DNA from: Pseudomonadota bacterium
GTDB taxonomy: Bacteria > Pseudomonadota > Alphaproteobacteria > Rhizobiales > Xanthobacteraceae
Direction: 5' to 3'
Length of the DNA: 6,945 nucleotides
Assembly: GCA_023430245.1 (NCBI GenBank)
Contig: JAEZBA010000358.1
Coordinates: 1-6,945, forward strand
Under the pieces are notes generated by a model, which searched no databases, was not told the origin of the DNA, and saw only the letters and a program-made list of their open reading frames with translations. Shown here one piece after another: positions 6,519 through 6,945 of this stretch. The stretch's first letter is position 1; each line of letters opens with the position of its first letter. The position numbers and the translations under genes were made by a program.

Positions 6519-6945
6519 ATGACTGATTCCGCAGGGACTGATCCCGCAAGGACCGATCCGATACGCATCGACGTCGTCTCCGACGTCGTGTGTCCGTGGT
6601 GCTTCATCGGCAAGAAGCGACTCGAACAGGCGATCGCGCTCAATCCGGACATTCCAGTCGAGGTGCATTACCACCCCTACTTTCTCAACGACTGGATTCC
6701 GGCCGAAGGCATCTCGCGCGAACAATATCTGACCACGAAGTTCGGATCGCCGGAACGCTACAAGGACATCGCCACCCGCGTCTCCGCCGCGGCGGCGCAG
6801 GACGGACTTGTCTATGCGATCGACAAGCTGAGCCGCCAGCCCAACACCACCGACAGCCATCGCCTGATTCACTGGGCCGACCAGATCGGCAAGGCGCCGC
6901 AGATGAAGCAGCGGCTGATGGAATTGTATTTCTCCGAAGGCGCCG
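6519..6945 (+). CDS. DsbA/FrnE-family thioredoxin-fold oxidoreductase, 3' end cut by window edge
   Basis: 142 residues are visible of an expected roughly 210-230. ATG at 6519 follows AGGCAGG (6505-6511) at about seven bases. After a 14-residue repeat-containing leader, the first strand IRIDVVSDVVCPWCFIGKKRLEQAI carries the CPWC redox motif (C25, C28) at the start of a helix, typical of the cytoplasmic FrnE / 2-hydroxychromene-2-carboxylate isomerase-like branch of the DsbA family. HYHPYFLNDWIP (49-60) and the helical insert with SPERYKDIATRV and LVYAIDKLSRQPNTTDSHRLIHWA also fit that branch. There is no signal peptide, so it probably acts on cytoplasmic disulfides or in redox stress. The cis-Pro loop and last helices lie outside the window. 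It follows the GGDEF-like gene by 56 bases with no clear terminator, so read-through is possible. Confidence 0.9.
   Translation, partial: MTDSAGTDPARTDPIRIDVVSDVVCPWCFIGKKRLEQAIALNPDIPVEVHYHPYFLNDWIPAEGISREQYLTTKFGSPERYKDIATRVSAAAAQDGLVYAIDKLSRQPNTTDSHRLIHWADQIGKAPQMKQRLMELYFSEGA
6522..6560 (+). repeat. Imperfect 15-bp tandem repeat in the first codons of the DsbA-family gene
   Basis: Three in-frame units begin right after the ATG: ACTGATTCCGCAGGG (6522-6536), ACTGATCCCGCAAGG (6537-6551) and a partial ACCGATCCG (6552-6560). They encode TDSAG, TDPAR and TDP. The unit length is a multiple of three, so gain or loss of a unit only changes the flexible N-terminus ahead of the thioredoxin fold. 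Confidence 0.7.

Overview
This is a GC-rich window with dense coding on both strands. It looks like the chromosome of an alphaproteobacterium of the Hyphomicrobiales, probably a Bradyrhizobium/Rhodopseudomonas/Afipia-type organism. The evidence is strong GC3 bias, tandem IalB-family proteins, a YejA-type binding protein and a PleD/PopA-like architecture. The assignment is inferred from protein style, not from a marker gene. I see no tRNA or rRNA gene, insertion sequence, integrase or CRISPR array.

Left part (1-1577, minus strand): two tandem paralogues of the IalB (invasion-associated locus B) family, both predicted to be exported. The downstream copy is cut by the left edge. The two proteins are about 62% identical by eye over their shared domain and keep four cysteines in the same places. 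A good rho-independent terminator between them ends transcription of the upstream copy, so the second copy probably has its own promoter. A 238-bp divergent intergenic region (1578-1815) follows, with a bulged inverted repeat in the leader side of the upstream ialB-type gene.

Right part (1816-6945, plus strand): four genes in a row. First is a secreted family-5 (YejA-like) peptide-binding protein with a TTG start. It overlaps by ATGA a 493-residue protein with the fold signature of acyl/aryl-CoA ligases but with degraded adenylate-forming motifs. After 76 bp comes a 416-residue protein of REC-like, REC-like, GGDEF-like layout. Its GGDEF active site is lost, but its c-di-GMP inhibitory-site RxxD is kept at exactly the PleD spacing, so it resembles the Caulobacter effector PopA more than an active cyclase. 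Last, after 56 bp, is the start of a DsbA/FrnE-family CPWC oxidoreductase, cut by the right edge.

Functional picture: the left half makes envelope proteins. The right half pairs oligopeptide capture with a probable pseudo-ligase (translationally coupled) and then encodes a probable c-di-GMP-binding signalling protein. No permease or ATPase for the binding protein lies in the window. The points most worth a second look are the two apparent pseudoenzymes, the coupled binding-protein/ligase-like pair, and the unusual start region of the binding protein.
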